From Cytobacillus massiliigabonensis (GTDB lineage Bacteria; Bacillota; Bacilli; Bacillales; Cytobacillaceae), in NCBI RefSeq assembly GCF_900199725.1, contig NZ_LT904902.1, positions 770,781 through 834,780 on the forward strand: a stretch of 64,000 bases of DNA. The letters run 5' to 3'. Positions within the stretch are counted from its first letter, which is position 1; the number at the start of each line of letters is the position of its first letter. Below, in pieces: positions 10,062 through 18,949 of this stretch. The position numbers and the translations under genes are program-made. The notes beneath the pieces are model-generated. The model saw only the letters and a program-made list of their open reading frames with translations, did not search any database and was not told the origin of the DNA.

Positions 10062-11089
10062 TGGATGTTGCGATGAAACGTTTGCGGAAAACCCGTTCTG
10101 TGCCATTTCTAATTATTTGCGCATCACCGTTTCTCTTCATCCTTACGATCGCATTATCCGTTTTATACGGGACAAAAGGGATTGATTCGTCAACCATCTG
10201 GCAGGCGATTGTGCACTTTGATTCTGCGAATGTTGATCATAACATTATCATGCAGTCTAGATTGCCTCGGGTGTTAGCGGCACTGCTTGTTGGTGCCTTC
10301 CTAGCCATTTCTGGAGCCATTATGCAGGGGATGACAAGAAATTATCTTGCCTCCCCTTCTATTATGGGTGTAACGGACGGCTCGGCATTTATGATTACCA
10401 TGTGTATGATTTTTTTCCCAGCCATGTCAAATATGAATATGATCATTTTTTCCATGATTGGTTCAGCACTTGGCGCTGGAATTGTCTTCGGTTTTGGCTC
10501 GGTCATGCGCAATGGTCTTTCGCTCGTCAGATTAGCGATTATCGGCACCGTTATTGGTACTTTTTTAAGCAGTTTATCATCTGTGCTAGCCACTCATTTT
10601 CAAATTTCACAAGACTTAGCCTTTTGGTATCATGCGAAAATCCATAAGGCTGATCCAGAAATTCTATTGCTTGCACTTCCTATCGGTCTCATTGGACTTG
10701 TCCTTGCCCTGATCATTTCTAAATCGATCACCATCTTATCGCTTGGTGAAGATATCTCAATCAGTCTTGGTCAGCGGACAAAATGGGTAAAGGCGATTAG
10801 TATCATCATTGTTGTTTGTTTAACAGGAACGGCTGTCGCACTCGTTGGCAAGATTGCCTTTGTCGGATTAATTATCCCTCATATGACTCGATTTATTGTT
10901 GGAATGGATTACCGATTCGTGATCCCATGTTCTGCAATTATCGGCGGCATCTTTCTTGCCCTTTGCGATGTGGCGAGCCGCTTTATAAATTTCCCATTTG
11001 AAACGCCAGTCGGTGTGGTTACTGCATTAATCGGTGTTCCTTTCTTCCTCTATTTAATAAAAACAAGAGGAGGCGAGCGCCGTGCATAA
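10061..11089 (+). CDS. feuB: FecCD-family iron-siderophore permease, FeuB-like
   Basis: A 342-residue polytopic membrane protein of the FecCD family with about nine or ten hydrophobic segments. Family signatures are visible: SRLPRVLAALLVGA near residue 67, GAIMQGMTRN near 90, and GKIAFVGLIIPHMTR near 270, the coupling region that contacts the ATPase. The ATG overlaps the feuA stop as TAATG; a second in-frame ATG at 10073 is an alternative. It forms the membrane channel together with the next gene. Confidence 0.9.
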   Translation: MDVAMKRLRKTRSVPFLIICASPFLFILTIALSVLYGTKGIDSSTIWQAIVHFDSANVDHNIIMQSRLPRVLAALLVGAFLAISGAIMQGMTRNYLASPSIMGVTDGSAFMITMCMIFFPAMSNMNMIIFSMIGSALGAGIVFGFGSVMRNGLSLVRLAIIGTVIGTFLSSLSSVLATHFQISQDLAFWYHAKIHKADPEILLLALPIGLIGLVLALIISKSITILSLGEDISISLGQRTKWVKAISIIIVVCLTGTAVALVGKIAFVGLIIPHMTRFIVGMDYRFVIPCSAIIGGIFLALCDVASRFINFPFETPVGVVTALIGVPFFLYLIKTRGGERRA

Positions 11090-12113
11090 TAAGTATCGCA
11101 GCCGTTTTTTCATCAACATGTCGCTTCTAATTGGAGCTATTTTATTCGCCATCTATATTCATATTACAAACGGTACCTTTGATATGTCGGTAAAGGACAT
11201 CATTACGACATTGCTTCGAATGAACCCAACGAATGAATTTGATTTAGTCATCTTCCAATTCCGTCTTCCGCGCATTGTGATTGCTGCACTTGTAGGACTA
11301 GGATTAGGAATTGCAGGTACGGTTGTTCAAGGAATTACAAGGAACGGGTTAGCTGATCCGGGTATATTAGGCATCAATGCTGGAGCGGGTGCATCCATCG
11401 TTATCTTTATGTTTTTCTTTCAAATGGAGCTTGCTGTCTCTGGCACCTCAAACTGGTTATCGATTTTAATCATGCCGATTTTTGGCTTTGTCGGCGGAGT
11501 GGCTGCTGCCATTCTCATTTATGTCTTTGCCTGGACAAATGGAAAATTAGATACACAGCGATTAATTTTATCAGGAATAGCGATAAGCACAGGGTTTGGT
11601 GCACTTTCTTTATATATTTCATTAAAGATGCGGGAAAGTGATTTTGAGATGGCAACCGTTTGGATGTCAGGCAGTATTTATAATGCAAACTGGATGTTTA
11701 TCCTATCCATGATCCCATGGCTGGTCATTCTAATACCTGTCATTTACCGAAAAGCCCATCTATTGGATTATTTCCAGCTGGAGGAAGCATCCATTAAGAG
11801 TCTTGGGATTCAAGTCGAAAAAGAAAAGGCAATTCTGCTATTAAGCAGCATCGGGGTCATTAGTGCCTGTGTTTCCGTATCAGGCAGCATTGGTTTTATT
11901 GGACTAATTGCGCCCCATATTGCGAGGCAGCTTGTAGGGATTCATCATCGGTATGTACTCCCGGCAAGTGCAGCAATCGGAATGTTTCTTGTTATCTTTT
12001 CCGATTATCTTGCAAGAACCATATTTGCACCTGCAGAAATTCCGGTTGGTATCATCGTGGCCATCCTTGGTGTCCCTTACTTCCTCTATTTATTAATCAA
12101 AACAAAAGCATAG
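11082..12113 (+). CDS. feuC: FecCD-family iron-siderophore permease, FeuC-like
   Basis: A 343-residue membrane protein, second half of the heterodimeric permease. Family signatures: FRLPRIVIAALVGLG, GTVVQGITRNGLADPG and GFIGLIAPHIARQLVG. Start is GTG 11082, inside the last codons of feuB (8-bp overlap), with GAGGAGG just upstream, which indicates translational coupling. It is followed after 14 bp by the ATPase gene. Confidence 0.9.
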   Translation: MHNKYRSRFFINMSLLIGAILFAIYIHITNGTFDMSVKDIITTLLRMNPTNEFDLVIFQFRLPRIVIAALVGLGLGIAGTVVQGITRNGLADPGILGINAGAGASIVIFMFFFQMELAVSGTSNWLSILIMPIFGFVGGVAAAILIYVFAWTNGKLDTQRLILSGIAISTGFGALSLYISLKMRESDFEMATVWMSGSIYNANWMFILSMIPWLVILIPVIYRKAHLLDYFQLEEASIKSLGIQVEKEKAILLLSSIGVISACVSVSGSIGFIGLIAPHIARQLVGIHHRYVLPASAAIGMFLVIFSDYLARTIFAPAEIPVGIIVAILGVPYFLYLLIKTKA

Positions 12114-12127
12114 AAGGAGAATGAAAG

Positions 12128-12928
12128 ATGGATACAACAGTTATTCGTGCTGAAAGGCTAACAACCAAATATGAAAAGTTTACTGTATTTACAAACCTAA
12201 GCGCGGAAATTAAAAAAGGAAAAATTACAACGATCATTGGACCGAATGGCTGCGGGAAATCGACTTTATTGAAAACAATTGGACGGATATTGAAGCAGCA
12301 AAGCGGAGATGTTTTTTTACAAGAACAGGATATGAAAGGCATCTCAACAAAAGCGATAGCCAAGCAGCTCGCCCTTCTCTCTCAAAACCCTGAGGCACCA
12401 TTGCAATTAAAGGTTGAAGAGCTTATCTCTTACGGCCGCTTCCCTCATCGTAAGAATGTTGGAACACTGTCCAGCAAGGATATAGAAGTGATTGAATGGG
12501 CAATGGACATTACAAAAACGAGTGCCTTCCGGTACCGTGAAATTGCTCAGCTTTCTGGAGGGCAGAGGCAAAAGGTATGGCTGGCAATGGCTCTTGCACA
12601 GGAAACGAATATTTTGTTATTAGATGAGCCAACTACTTATTTAGATTTAGCTCATCAGCTAGAAGTGCTGCAGATCGTCGAACGGCTAAATAAGGAGCAT
12701 AACTGTACGATTGTTATGGTTCTACATGATATTAACCATGCAGCCCGTTTTTCTGATGAACTTATTGCTATGAAGAACGGAGAAATTATTACTGTCGGAC
12801 CACCTGAAAAAATCATCGCAAAGAATGTATTAAAGGAAGTATTCCATATTGATGCACGTATTATGGTCGATCCAGAAAACGGATCCCCTGTGTGCTTTGG
12901 ATATGATGCCCTGCGAGAGCGTGAATAG
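12128..12928 (+). CDS. Siderophore ABC transporter ATPase (FecE/YusV family)
   Basis: A 266-residue cytosolic ATPase. Walker A is GPNGCGKST (about 38-46), Q-loop in LLSQNPEAP, signature LSGGQRQKVW, Walker B ILLLDEPTTYLD, switch His in VLHDINHA. This is the siderophore-transporter branch of ABC ATPases. In B. subtilis FeuABC borrows the unlinked ATPase YusV; here a dedicated ATPase is inside the operon. ATG 12128 follows GAAGGAGA with 7-bp spacing. Confidence 0.93.
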   Translation: MDTTVIRAERLTTKYEKFTVFTNLSAEIKKGKITTIIGPNGCGKSTLLKTIGRILKQQSGDVFLQEQDMKGISTKAIAKQLALLSQNPEAPLQLKVEELISYGRFPHRKNVGTLSSKDIEVIEWAMDITKTSAFRYREIAQLSGGQRQKVWLAMALAQETNILLLDEPTTYLDLAHQLEVLQIVERLNKEHNCTIVMVLHDINHAARFSDELIAMKNGEIITVGPPEKIIAKNVLKEVFHIDARIMVDPENGSPVCFGYDALRERE

Positions 12929-12936
12929 GAGGAAAT

Positions 12937-13740
12937 ATGAACTCAGCTCGTGAAGTTGCTTTAGCTAATACGGAAGAATGGATTTTACATTCAAAAAGAA
13001 CGGATAATTCATATCACATTAAAGTTGCTTTGCCTCCCTTCCCTCCCAACCAGGAAGGGTACCCGATTATCTATATTCTTGATGGCAATTCTTATTTTCA
13101 GTTCGCTAGAGATGTTGTCCGTCTGCAATCCAAGAATGCACTAAAAACCTTTGTCAATGACGCCATTATCGTTGGTATTGGACATACCGGAGAAGATAAA
13201 GATGTCTCCAAACGCCGATTTCACGATTTTACTGCACCGGCGGAAAACTATACATATCCAGATCGGCTAAGAGGAAGAGATTTAGGAGAGCATGGTGGTG
13301 CAGAAAGATTTCTTGCATTTATTCAAGAGGAATTAAAACCTGAAATTGAAAGCCGCTACTCCATTCATATGGAAAGACAAGCTTTATTCGGGCATTCTCT
13401 CAGCGGTCTATTTACGCTATGGACATTGTTCAAAGAGCCATATGCTTTTCAGACCTATCTTGCTGTTAGTCCTTCCATTTGGTGGAACAATCATGAAATG
13501 CTTGCCTTTAAGGACTGGTTCTCCGATCAAGCAAAAGAAGACAAGAAAAGGCGCCTGTTTATGGCAGTTGGTGAGCTTGAAGGCTTTATGGTTGATGATG
13601 CAAGGAAATTGCTTGAACAATTACGGGCAACACAGCGTCTATTTGTAGACTGTGATCTATATGTGGCTCATGAAGAAAATCACGCATCCGTCGTGCCAAC
13701 AGTCATGAGCAGGGCTATTCGGTTTGCGAACGAGGTCTAA
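12937..13740 (+). CDS. Esterase D-family hydrolase, probable siderophore trilactone esterase
   Basis: A 267-residue cytosolic alpha/beta hydrolase of the esterase D/IroE/BesA/YbbA type. An oxyanion region (IYILDGNSYF) is followed by the nucleophile elbow GHSLSG near residue 151 and a C-terminal HENHAS that probably supplies the catalytic His. It is the last gene of the uptake operon and starts 8 bp after the ATPase stop with AGGAGG. Such enzymes hydrolyse the trilactone backbone of ferri-bacillibactin or enterobactin to release iron, which fits the FeuA-like receptor. The true substrate is inferred from context. The B. subtilis feu operon ends with the comparable gene ybbA. Confidence 0.82.
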   Translation: MNSAREVALANTEEWILHSKRTDNSYHIKVALPPFPPNQEGYPIIYILDGNSYFQFARDVVRLQSKNALKTFVNDAIIVGIGHTGEDKDVSKRRFHDFTAPAENYTYPDRLRGRDLGEHGGAERFLAFIQEELKPEIESRYSIHMERQALFGHSLSGLFTLWTLFKEPYAFQTYLAVSPSIWWNNHEMLAFKDWFSDQAKEDKKRRLFMAVGELEGFMVDDARKLLEQLRATQRLFVDCDLYVAHEENHASVVPTVMSRAIRFANEV

Positions 13741-13747
13741 TAAGCAC

Positions 13748-13806
13748 TTGACATTTTACCGCTCCATTTAGTAGTATTTTTATATACTACTAAATGGAGC
13801 TTTTTA
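13748..13806 (+). promoter_or_regulatory. Promoter with 16-bp perfect inverted repeat: terminator and likely TrmB operator
   Basis: TTGACA (13748-13753) and TAGTAT (13772-13777) form a promoter with 18-bp spacing. GCTCCATTTAGTAGTA (13761-13776) is a perfect inverted match to 13785-13800, followed by TTTTTAT. The palindrome can end transcription of the siderophore operon and also overlaps the -10 of the regulator promoter. Its core TTAGTAGTATTT recurs before the antiporter gene, which favours an operator role. Confidence 0.65.
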
Positions 13807-13821
13807 TATGGGGGAATCCAA

Positions 13822-14604
13822 TTGATTGACCAACTTCGAAAAATAGGATTATCTGATCTAGAGGCAAGATGTTATTTAACATTGTATGAAGAACCTGATT
13901 TATCAGGCTATGAAATTGCCAAGCGGGTTTCTGTATCACGGACCAATGTGTATGCGGCACTAAGAGCTTTAAAGGATAAAGGAATGTGCAGAACAATTGA
14001 AGCCAATCCTGTTCTGTATACACCAGTACCCATCGATGAAATGGTTCGTTTACTGCAGACTGATTTTGAGCAAACAGCAAAAATCTTGGTAGAGGAATTA
14101 CGCACACCGCCTAAATCTGCTAGCTCTTTTTATAATTGGCAAGGGGATAAGGCGCTCGAGACCGTTATTCGACGTGTAATTTCGAATGCAGACAAACATA
14201 TTCTCGTTGATATTTGGTCAGAGGATGTTCATTGGATTGAAGAGTCTTTGGCAGAAGCAGAAAAGAGAGGTGTGGATGTCACCTTAATCGTTATTGGTGA
14301 AAGTCATACTAGCTTAAAACATGTGATTACACATAAACGAAGCGAAGAATGGGACCAGATGGAGTCGAGGAAATTCTCAATTTTATGTGACTCGCAAGCT
14401 GCTGTAATCGGCAGCTTCGGAAAAGCATATAAGCTTTCTGCGCTGGAAACTGATCATCCTTCCATCACCGAACTATTGAAAAACGACTTCTATCATGACC
14501 TGGTCATGAAACAAATTGAAGAAGATTTTAAAGCAGAACTAGATGAGAAATATGGAACTGATTATGAAAACATTATACAGCGTTATAAGGAAATACTAAG
14601 TTGA
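13822..14604 (+). CDS. TrmB-family transcriptional regulator
   Basis: A 260-residue protein. Residues about 5-75 are a TrmB winged helix (IGLSDLEARCYLTLY, then SGYEIAKRVSVSRTNVYAALRALKDKG). A short coil follows, then a C-terminal phospholipase-D-like sensor half (about 110-255) as in Bacillus TrmB regulators. Start is TTG 13822 with GGGGGAA 6 bp upstream. It is followed after 82 bp by a drug antiporter gene. The two promoter regions share an operator-like sequence, so it probably represses itself and the antiporter until a ligand binds. Ligand unknown. Confidence 0.85.
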   Translation: MIDQLRKIGLSDLEARCYLTLYEEPDLSGYEIAKRVSVSRTNVYAALRALKDKGMCRTIEANPVLYTPVPIDEMVRLLQTDFEQTAKILVEELRTPPKSASSFYNWQGDKALETVIRRVISNADKHILVDIWSEDVHWIEESLAEAEKRGVDVTLIVIGESHTSLKHVITHKRSEEWDQMESRKFSILCDSQAAVIGSFGKAYKLSALETDHPSITELLKNDFYHDLVMKQIEEDFKAELDEKYGTDYENIIQRYKEILS

Positions 14605-14623
14605 TCTTTTGTATTTCCCTTTT

Positions 14624-14656
14624 TTTACACTTTCATTAGTAGTATTTATAAATACC
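14624..14656 (+). promoter_or_regulatory. Promoter and operator-like site of the DHA2 transporter
   Basis: TTTACA (14624-14629) and TATAAA (14647-14652) are 17 bp apart. The spacer holds TTAGTAGTATTT (14637-14648), identical over 12 bp to the arm of the palindrome at 13768-13779. The right arm is degenerate here. Confidence 0.6.
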
Positions 14657-14686
14657 TCCAATTTTAAAGAAACGAGGAAAAACAAA

Positions 14687-16132
14687 ATGAATGAATTAGC
14701 TCAAGAAAGTACATCTGCTTATCCTAAACGGTGGCTTGCTTTGTTTATTCTTTTGCTTGGCACATTTATGGTCATATTGGACACATTTATTGTTAATGTA
14801 GCAATCCCAACGATTCAAGAACAAATGCACACAAGTGCCGCTGAAATCCAGCTTATTGTTGCTTCCTATGTGTTGTCCTATGCCGTTTTATTAATTACAG
14901 GGGCACGCATCGGTGATAAATATGGAAGAAAGAGAATGTTTATCGTTGGTATGGTCATCTTTATTATTGCTTCGGATTTGTGCGGCATGGCTTTAAATAC
15001 AAACCTATTAATTTTTTCACGCGTTATCCAAGGAATAGGCGCCGCGATTCTTATTCCACAGGTATTAAGTATTATCCAAGTGATTTTTCCTCCCGAGGAA
15101 AAAGGAAAGGCAATCGGGTTTTACGGCGCGATAAGCGGGCTCGGATTAATTGCTGGGCAAATGATTGGCGGCCTGCTTATCGATTGGAATATTTGGGGTC
15201 TAGGCTGGCGGAACGTTTTTCTCATTAATATACCGATTGGTCTTATCGCTGTCATTCTTATTCGCTCTATGATTCCAGAAATTCGTACAGATCAAAACAG
15301 CAGGGTTGATTGGAAAGGGATTCTTTTCCTGACGATCAGTCTCCTCCTTCTTGTGTTCCCGTTGATTGCTGGAAGAGAAGCTGGCTGGCCGCTATGGATA
15401 TATGTAAGCTTCATCGGTTCCTTGCTGTCATTCTTCTTATTTTTATTCCATGAGAGAAAAGTGATTCAAGCAGGGCAAACCGCTTTAATCCCTCTATCCA
15501 TATTTTCAGACCGCTCTTTTTCGCTTGGAGTATTCACCATTCTTGCCTATCAAATAGGCAATAGCGGCTTTTTCTTAACGGTTTCTTTAACTTTACAAGA
15601 TGGGCTCGCTCTATCTGCCATCGATTCTGCTATTGCTTTTACTCCCATTGGAGGGGCATTTTTTCTCTCCTGCTTGCTTGCACCAAAATGGGTAAAAAAA
15701 ATGAAAGGAACTGTATTAAATTGGGGAGCAATCATCCTCATTGCCGGCTATGCATTTGTAATCCTTTGCATTCATTCCTTTGAAATGACAATCGCTTGGC
15801 AGCACTTTATCATTCCTTTCTTTCTGATCGGTTTTGGCCAAGGACTGATCGGTGCCCCATTGATGGGCATTATATTAGCCGGGAGCAAGAGCCAGCATGC
15901 CGGTTCAGCTTCTGGCATACTAAGCACCTTCATGCAAATTGCTAATGTTCTTGGAGTAGCAGTGATCGGTACCATCTTTTTTTCAGTTTTAGAAAAAAAG
16001 AATCATAACATCGCCAGCCACATCCCTTATTTAGATTCGTTTAACATCGCTTTGTACAGCAGTATTGTTTTAGCAATGATTACATTCATACTTATCTTCT
16101 TATTGAACAAAAGAACTGCAGGGAAAAGTTAA
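14687..16132 (+). CDS. DHA2-family (EmrB/QacA) MFS drug antiporter
   Basis: A 481-residue membrane protein with about 14 hydrophobic segments. Motif C-like segments, LDTFIVNVAIPTI in the first helix and GARIGDKYGRKRMF after helix 2 (motif A) identify the DHA2 family of multidrug/H+ antiporters. I chose ATG 14687, preceded by GAGGAA, over the upstream frame extension to 14609, which would overlap the promoter. It is probably controlled by the adjacent TrmB-like regulator. The exported substrate is unknown; the neighbouring siderophore operon makes a catecholate an option, but this is only a guess. Confidence 0.88.
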   Translation: MNELAQESTSAYPKRWLALFILLLGTFMVILDTFIVNVAIPTIQEQMHTSAAEIQLIVASYVLSYAVLLITGARIGDKYGRKRMFIVGMVIFIIASDLCGMALNTNLLIFSRVIQGIGAAILIPQVLSIIQVIFPPEEKGKAIGFYGAISGLGLIAGQMIGGLLIDWNIWGLGWRNVFLINIPIGLIAVILIRSMIPEIRTDQNSRVDWKGILFLTISLLLLVFPLIAGREAGWPLWIYVSFIGSLLSFFLFLFHERKVIQAGQTALIPLSIFSDRSFSLGVFTILAYQIGNSGFFLTVSLTLQDGLALSAIDSAIAFTPIGGAFFLSCLLAPKWVKKMKGTVLNWGAIILIAGYAFVILCIHSFEMTIAWQHFIIPFFLIGFGQGLIGAPLMGIILAGSKSQHAGSASGILSTFMQIANVLGVAVIGTIFFSVLEKKNHNIASHIPYLDSFNIALYSSIVLAMITFILIFLLNKRTAGKS

Positions 16133-16157
16133 ATATCTATAGGTATGGGGGATACAC

Positions 16158-17759
16158 TTAATCTGTATACCCCTGCCAAATAACCCGCCAGTTTTTATCG
16201 TTATCCGCATAGACCACCTTTCTTTTCAAAAAATAATCGGCAATGAGCTCTGTCATATCTGTTTGGATTTCTTTAATTACTGGCTTATTTTGAAACATAT
16301 GGAAGTCACCGCCGCCACTCGCACGGTAATTGTTCATTACAACCTCATACTCCCCTTCCATTTCAATGGGTTCACCTGAAATCATAAGCTTCGTTACTCG
16401 GTCCCCTACAGGACGCCTTATATCCAGCTCATATTCAATCCCTTCCCACATATCATAGTTATAATGCTGTGGCTTTGGCTGCAAATAGGATGGATTTACC
16501 ACGATATCCCCCGTGTGGTCTAGCATAAAATAACTAGCGCACTTCTCAAGTGCTGCTTCCATCTCATAGCCCTTTATTCTGATCACCCTTAAGGTATTGG
16601 GATAAATATAATTGGAGACTATATTCCTCATTGTTACTTCTTCGTTAAACCCTTCAGAACCATTATCAAAAAGTGCAGTGGCTGATATCCTTGCTCCAGA
16701 TGCATCCATTTGTACTTGATTTAAAAATTTGATCAGTGGATGGGCACCTAGACGAACTGCAAAAGCATCATGAATGGTCATATCGCCAATAATCCTCCCT
16801 ATCGGCTGGTCTAACCATGCCTGTGTCTCCCGTTCCGTCTCCTTAGTCATTTTTATTATTTCTCGATCTGCTTCTGCCGTTTCATCAATGGTTACCAGCT
16901 CTGCTGCTTTATTGCTAATAACCCATTGACCGCAAACCTTTTCAAATGTAACCACAACCTTCCCGATTGCCTGGCCATTACATCCTGGCTGAACAATCGT
17001 CACTCCATTCACAGTATCTGCAATCATCCGGTGCTGATGACCAGTGAGCAATACATCAATTCCGGCAATTTCCTCGCAAATTGCATAGGCTTGATTTTCT
17101 CCTGACATGTTTTCCGTTTCTTCGCCAGTTGAGGGCTCCCGTTCAAATCCCCCATGATAAGAAATAATTAACAGATCATATGTCTCATACTTTTGAATAA
17201 ATTTGACCCATTTTTTTGTACTAATGAATGCATCCTCAAACTGAAGCCCTGCTATATGCTTCGGATTTTCCCAATTCGGAATATAGTGTGTGGTGATTCC
17301 TAAAATGGCGACACGAAGCCCATTTTCGAACACTTTAACAACATACGGTCTTCCAAATGCACAGTTCTTCATCCCGTATTGGATCGTATTTGCCGATAGC
17401 CAAGGAAAGTTAGAATCCTTTATTGCAGCCTGCAATACCTCTATTCCAAAATTAAATTCATGATTGCCTATCACGGCACAATCATAGTTTAAATGATTTA
17501 AGATGTTTACCATTGGATGAATCCCCTCTTTCATAAACCTTGAGTAATAGTAGGTCAGAGGGGTGCCTTGTATGAGGTCTCCATTATCAATAAGGATCGA
17601 ATAATCATAGCTTTCCCGCTCTCTGTGAATCATTGTGGCAAGCTTTGCTAATCCGATAGAAACCTCTCGATTGTTTCGATAGTTATGCGGGAATACATGC
17701 CCATGAAGATCACTTGTTACTAAAATAACCATTTGACATTGTTTATTTTCAAGCATCAT
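16158..17759 (-). CDS. 5'-nucleotidase/cyclic phosphodiesterase family metallophosphatase
   Basis: About 533 residues. The N-terminal half is a two-metal calcineurin-like phosphatase with TSDLHGH, DNGDLIQGTP, IGNHEFNFG, SYHGGF and LTGHQH; the C-terminal half is the 5'-nucleotidase substrate domain (ASGGGDF near the end). There is no signal peptide and no wall anchor, so it should be cytosolic, unlike YfkN-type wall enzymes. ATG 17759, or the next codon ATG 17756, follows AAAGGGGAT; the TTG-type upstream extension has no such site. It is divergent from a phosphonate-type ABC transporter, so its substrate may be an imported phosphorylated compound, though this is inference. Confidence 0.85.
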   Translation of the reverse strand: MMLENKQCQMVILVTSDLHGHVFPHNYRNNREVSIGLAKLATMIHRERESYDYSILIDNGDLIQGTPLTYYYSRFMKEGIHPMVNILNHLNYDCAVIGNHEFNFGIEVLQAAIKDSNFPWLSANTIQYGMKNCAFGRPYVVKVFENGLRVAILGITTHYIPNWENPKHIAGLQFEDAFISTKKWVKFIQKYETYDLLIISYHGGFEREPSTGEETENMSGENQAYAICEEIAGIDVLLTGHQHRMIADTVNGVTIVQPGCNGQAIGKVVVTFEKVCGQWVISNKAAELVTIDETAEADREIIKMTKETERETQAWLDQPIGRIIGDMTIHDAFAVRLGAHPLIKFLNQVQMDASGARISATALFDNGSEGFNEEVTMRNIVSNYIYPNTLRVIRIKGYEMEAALEKCASYFMLDHTGDIVVNPSYLQPKPQHYNYDMWEGIEYELDIRRPVGDRVTKLMISGEPIEMEGEYEVVMNNYRASGGGDFHMFQNKPVIKEIQTDMTELIADYFLKRKVVYADNDKNWRVIWQGYTD

Positions 17760-17840
17760 CTTATCCCCTTTCCGCCTTTTTCTAATCATCCCCTCAATTA
17801 TATATTCAATTGGAAGCTGTAAATGGAATTCCTATTAAAC

Positions 17841-17905
17841 ATAACAATCCCTTTACAATAATTAACAACTATTTTACAAAAAACACCATATTGCTTTGCT
17901 ATAAT
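17841..17905 (+). promoter_or_regulatory. Probable Pho box and -10 of the phn operon
   Basis: Four TTAACA-like hexamers occur at 10-11-bp steps: ATAACA (17841), TTTACA (17852), TTAACA (17862), TTTACA (17873). A perfect TATAAT follows at 17900-17905 with no good -35. This is the layout of PhoP-activated promoters in Bacillus (direct TT[AT]ACA repeats, about 11-bp period). Control by phosphate starvation is inferred. Confidence 0.65.
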
Positions 17906-17949
17906 TCAACTCGTAATGAAAATAACTTTCCCAATATGGAGGTAACACG

Positions 17950-18867
17950 ATGTTTAAGAAGTTTGCTGGAATTGGTCTATCTTTTGTTTTGGCAGCTAGT
18001 ATTTTAAGTGGATGCGGATCAAGCGAAGCGGCGGGAGGAGAGTATGAACCTGAAAGCTTAACAGTTCAATTCGTTCCTTCACAAAATGCTGACACTTTAG
18101 AAGCTAAAGCGAAACCATTAGAGGGGCTGCTAAAGGAACAGCTGGGAATCCCTGTTACAGTTAGTGTGTCAACAAACTACAATACGATCGTAGAAGCAAT
18201 GGCATCGAAAAAAGTAGATATTGGTTTCTTGCCTCCAACTGCATATGTCCAAGCCCATGAAAAAGGGGCGGCTAACGTAATCCTTCAGGCACAGCGCTTT
18301 GGTGTGAGCGATGAAACGGGAGCACCCAACGATAAGCTAGTAGATTTCTACAAATCAATGTTTATTGTTAACGCAGATTCCGATATTGATAGCATAGAAG
18401 ATTTAAAAGGCAAAAAAATCGCTTTTCAAGATGTGACTTCATCAGCAGGGTATGTTTGGCCGGCAGCAGCGTTAATGGATGCCAAAATTGATCCGCTAAC
18501 TGACGTAGAAGGGATTACAGTAAAAGGACATGATCAAGCCGTTATTGCCCTCTTAAATGGGGATGTCGACGCAGCTGTTATTTTCCAAGATGCACGAAAT
18601 ATTGTGAAGGGTGACTATCCGACAGTTTTTGAAGACACAAAAGTCCTGCATTTCACAGAACCGATCCCAAATGACACAATTGCCATTCGTCCTGACATGA
18701 CAGAGGAATGGTCGAAGAAAATTCAAGATGCCTTTATTGCCATTGGCAAGGACGAAAAGGGACATGAAATTATTAAAGATATCTATTCTCATGAAGGCTA
18801 CACCCCTTCTGAAGATAAAATGTTCGAAATTGTCCGGGACTACGCAGAAAAAGTGAAAACAGAGTAG
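17950..18867 (+). CDS. phnD: Phosphonate/phosphite-type ABC transporter binding lipoprotein
   Basis: A 305-residue lipoprotein with lipobox LSGC (Cys22). The mature part is a PhnD/PtxB-type class of binding protein: FVPSQNADTL at the first strand, VDIGFLPPTAYV, then DVTSSAGYVWPAA, the phosphonate-binding SSAGY segment, and GDVDAAVIFQDAR. ATG 17950 follows TGGAGG. It is first in an operon with an ATPase and two permeases behind a Pho-box-like promoter. No C-P lyase or phosphonatase lies in the window, so the real ligand could be a phosphonate, phosphite or another phosphorus compound. Confidence 0.88.
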   Translation: MFKKFAGIGLSFVLAASILSGCGSSEAAGGEYEPESLTVQFVPSQNADTLEAKAKPLEGLLKEQLGIPVTVSVSTNYNTIVEAMASKKVDIGFLPPTAYVQAHEKGAANVILQAQRFGVSDETGAPNDKLVDFYKSMFIVNADSDIDSIEDLKGKKIAFQDVTSSAGYVWPAAALMDAKIDPLTDVEGITVKGHDQAVIALLNGDVDAAVIFQDARNIVKGDYPTVFEDTKVLHFTEPIPNDTIAIRPDMTEEWSKKIQDAFIAIGKDEKGHEIIKDIYSHEGYTPSEDKMFEIVRDYAEKVKTE

Positions 18868-18883
18868 CCTAGCCTGCAGAAAC

Positions 18884-18923
18884 GCCATCCAGTTTCCATC
18901 ATGAACTGGTTTGGCTTTTTTTA
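18884..18923 (+). terminator. Internal partial terminator between phnD and phnC
   Basis: CCAGTT (18889-18894) pairs with AACTGG (18904-18909), extended by GCCA/TGGC, and is followed by a run of seven T (CTTTTTTTA). It sits inside the operon, so it probably lets abundant binding protein be made with less ATPase and permease. Confidence 0.6.
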
Positions 18924-18949
18924 TCAAAACAATTGAAGGTGGAATCACA

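Noticed and set aside
17720-17789. Longer start of the 5'-nucleotidase gene at 17789
   Set aside because: The extra residues cover the ribosome site AAAGGGGAT that serves ATG 17759.
18553-18948. 131-residue minus-strand frame opposite phnD
   Set aside because: Shadow of the phnD coding sequence and of the hairpin after it.
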